This document shows positions 63,697 to 64,000 of a stretch of DNA of 64,000 nt, in pieces. Made by a program: the position numbers and the translations under genes. The DNA lies in NCBI GenBank assembly GCA_900314555.1, contig OMVQ01000003.1, positions 62,001 to 126,000 on the forward strand. The letters run 5' to 3'. The notes beneath the pieces were generated by a model. The model had not been told where the DNA came from, ran no database searches, and worked only from the letters and a program-made list of their open reading frames with translations. Position 1 is the stretch's first letter; each line of letters starts with the position of its first letter. Source of the DNA: an uncultured Eubacteriales bacterium (GTDB lineage Bacteria; Bacillota; Clostridia; Lachnospirales; Lachnospiraceae).

Positions 63697-63966
63697 ATGA
63701 CAGAAGAAGCAATTTTAAATATTGCAAGTGATGCAATATGGACAATAATAATCTCAGCAGGACCATTATTAATTGTATCATTGATAATCGGACTTATTGT
63801 AAGTATTTTTCAGACTGTAACATCTATACAGGAGCAGACACTTACATTTATTCCTAAATTAATTGGAATCTTTATGGTTCTTATATTAATGGGTTCATTT
63901 ATTTTGAATAATATGGTTTCATTTATGAGCAATCTTTGGTCTAGTTTTGGAGATTATGTTTTATGA
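63697..63966 (+). CDS. fliQ: Flagellar export gate protein FliQ
   Basis: 89 residues with two membrane spans: AGPLLIVSLIIGLIVSIFQT and LTFIPKLIGIFMVLILMG. VTSIQEQTLTFIPK is the FliQ signature. It shares an ATGA overlap with fliR. Confidence 0.95.
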   Translation: MTEEAILNIASDAIWTIIISAGPLLIVSLIIGLIVSIFQTVTSIQEQTLTFIPKLIGIFMVLILMGSFILNNMVSFMSNLWSSFGDYVL

Positions 63967-64000
63967 TTCAGATTACATTTAATCAGAACACAATAGAATA
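63963..64000 (+). CDS. fliR: Flagellar export gate protein FliR (N-terminal fragment)
   Basis: ATG 63963 overlaps the fliQ stop as ATGA. Only 12 residues are visible (MIQITFNQNTIE). The assignment rests on the invariant fliP-fliQ-fliR order; the rest lies beyond the window. Confidence 0.75.
   Translation, partial: MIQITFNQNTIE

Overview
The window is an AT-rich chromosome segment with almost every gene on the + strand, short intergenic gaps, strong GGAGG-type ribosome sites and frequent TTG/GTG starts. Gene content (CodY next to a fla/che operon with FliY, the IreB-RuvX-DUF1292 cluster, RNase J, TrmR-U32 peptidase, SigK) points to a motile member of the Clostridia, most likely Lachnospiraceae. 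Species-level placement is inference. No tRNA, rRNA, CRISPR array, prophage or transposase gene was seen.

Positions 1-19150 are housekeeping: the end of dnaJ, a GlgX-type debranching enzyme, prmA and rsmE (translation-related methyltransferases), a cysteine desulfurase with thiI (tRNA thiolation), a small minus-strand HPr-like protein that lacks the catalytic histidine, mtaB, the ireB-ruvX-DUF1292 trio, RNase J, a YlbF-family protein, a truncated MltG-like protein, trmR, a U32 peptidase-family tRNA hydroxylation protein, sigK, a cation/proton antiporter, a coiled-coil J-domain protein and an O-antigen-ligase-like membrane protein. Two intergenic regions (3001-3284 and 7575-7761) are packed with nested palindromes.

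Positions 19250-39420 are one type IV pilus locus: PilB, PilT, PilC, two major-type pilins, the prepilin peptidase, a fused PilM-PilN, PilO, then four minor pilins matching a GspI/K/H/J-like set (one of 849 residues without Glu5), and finally a 2313-residue membrane-anchored protein with a ricin-type lectin-like segment. I read the last six genes as a pilus tip and adhesin module. It is the most interesting system in the window.

Positions 39730-45267 hold comM (yifB), dprA, topA and codY. ComM and DprA act on incoming DNA, so their place directly after the pilus genes suggests a link to DNA uptake.

From 45732 to the end runs a fla/che operon: flgB-flgC-fliE-fliF-fliG-fliH-fliI-fliJ-motE-fliK-flgD-TIGR02530-flgE-flbD-motA-motB-fliL-fliM-fliY-cheY-fliO-fliP-fliQ-fliR (cut). 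It has a good sigma-A promoter and two adjacent CodY-box-like sites in its leader, just downstream of codY itself, which suggests nutritional control of motility.
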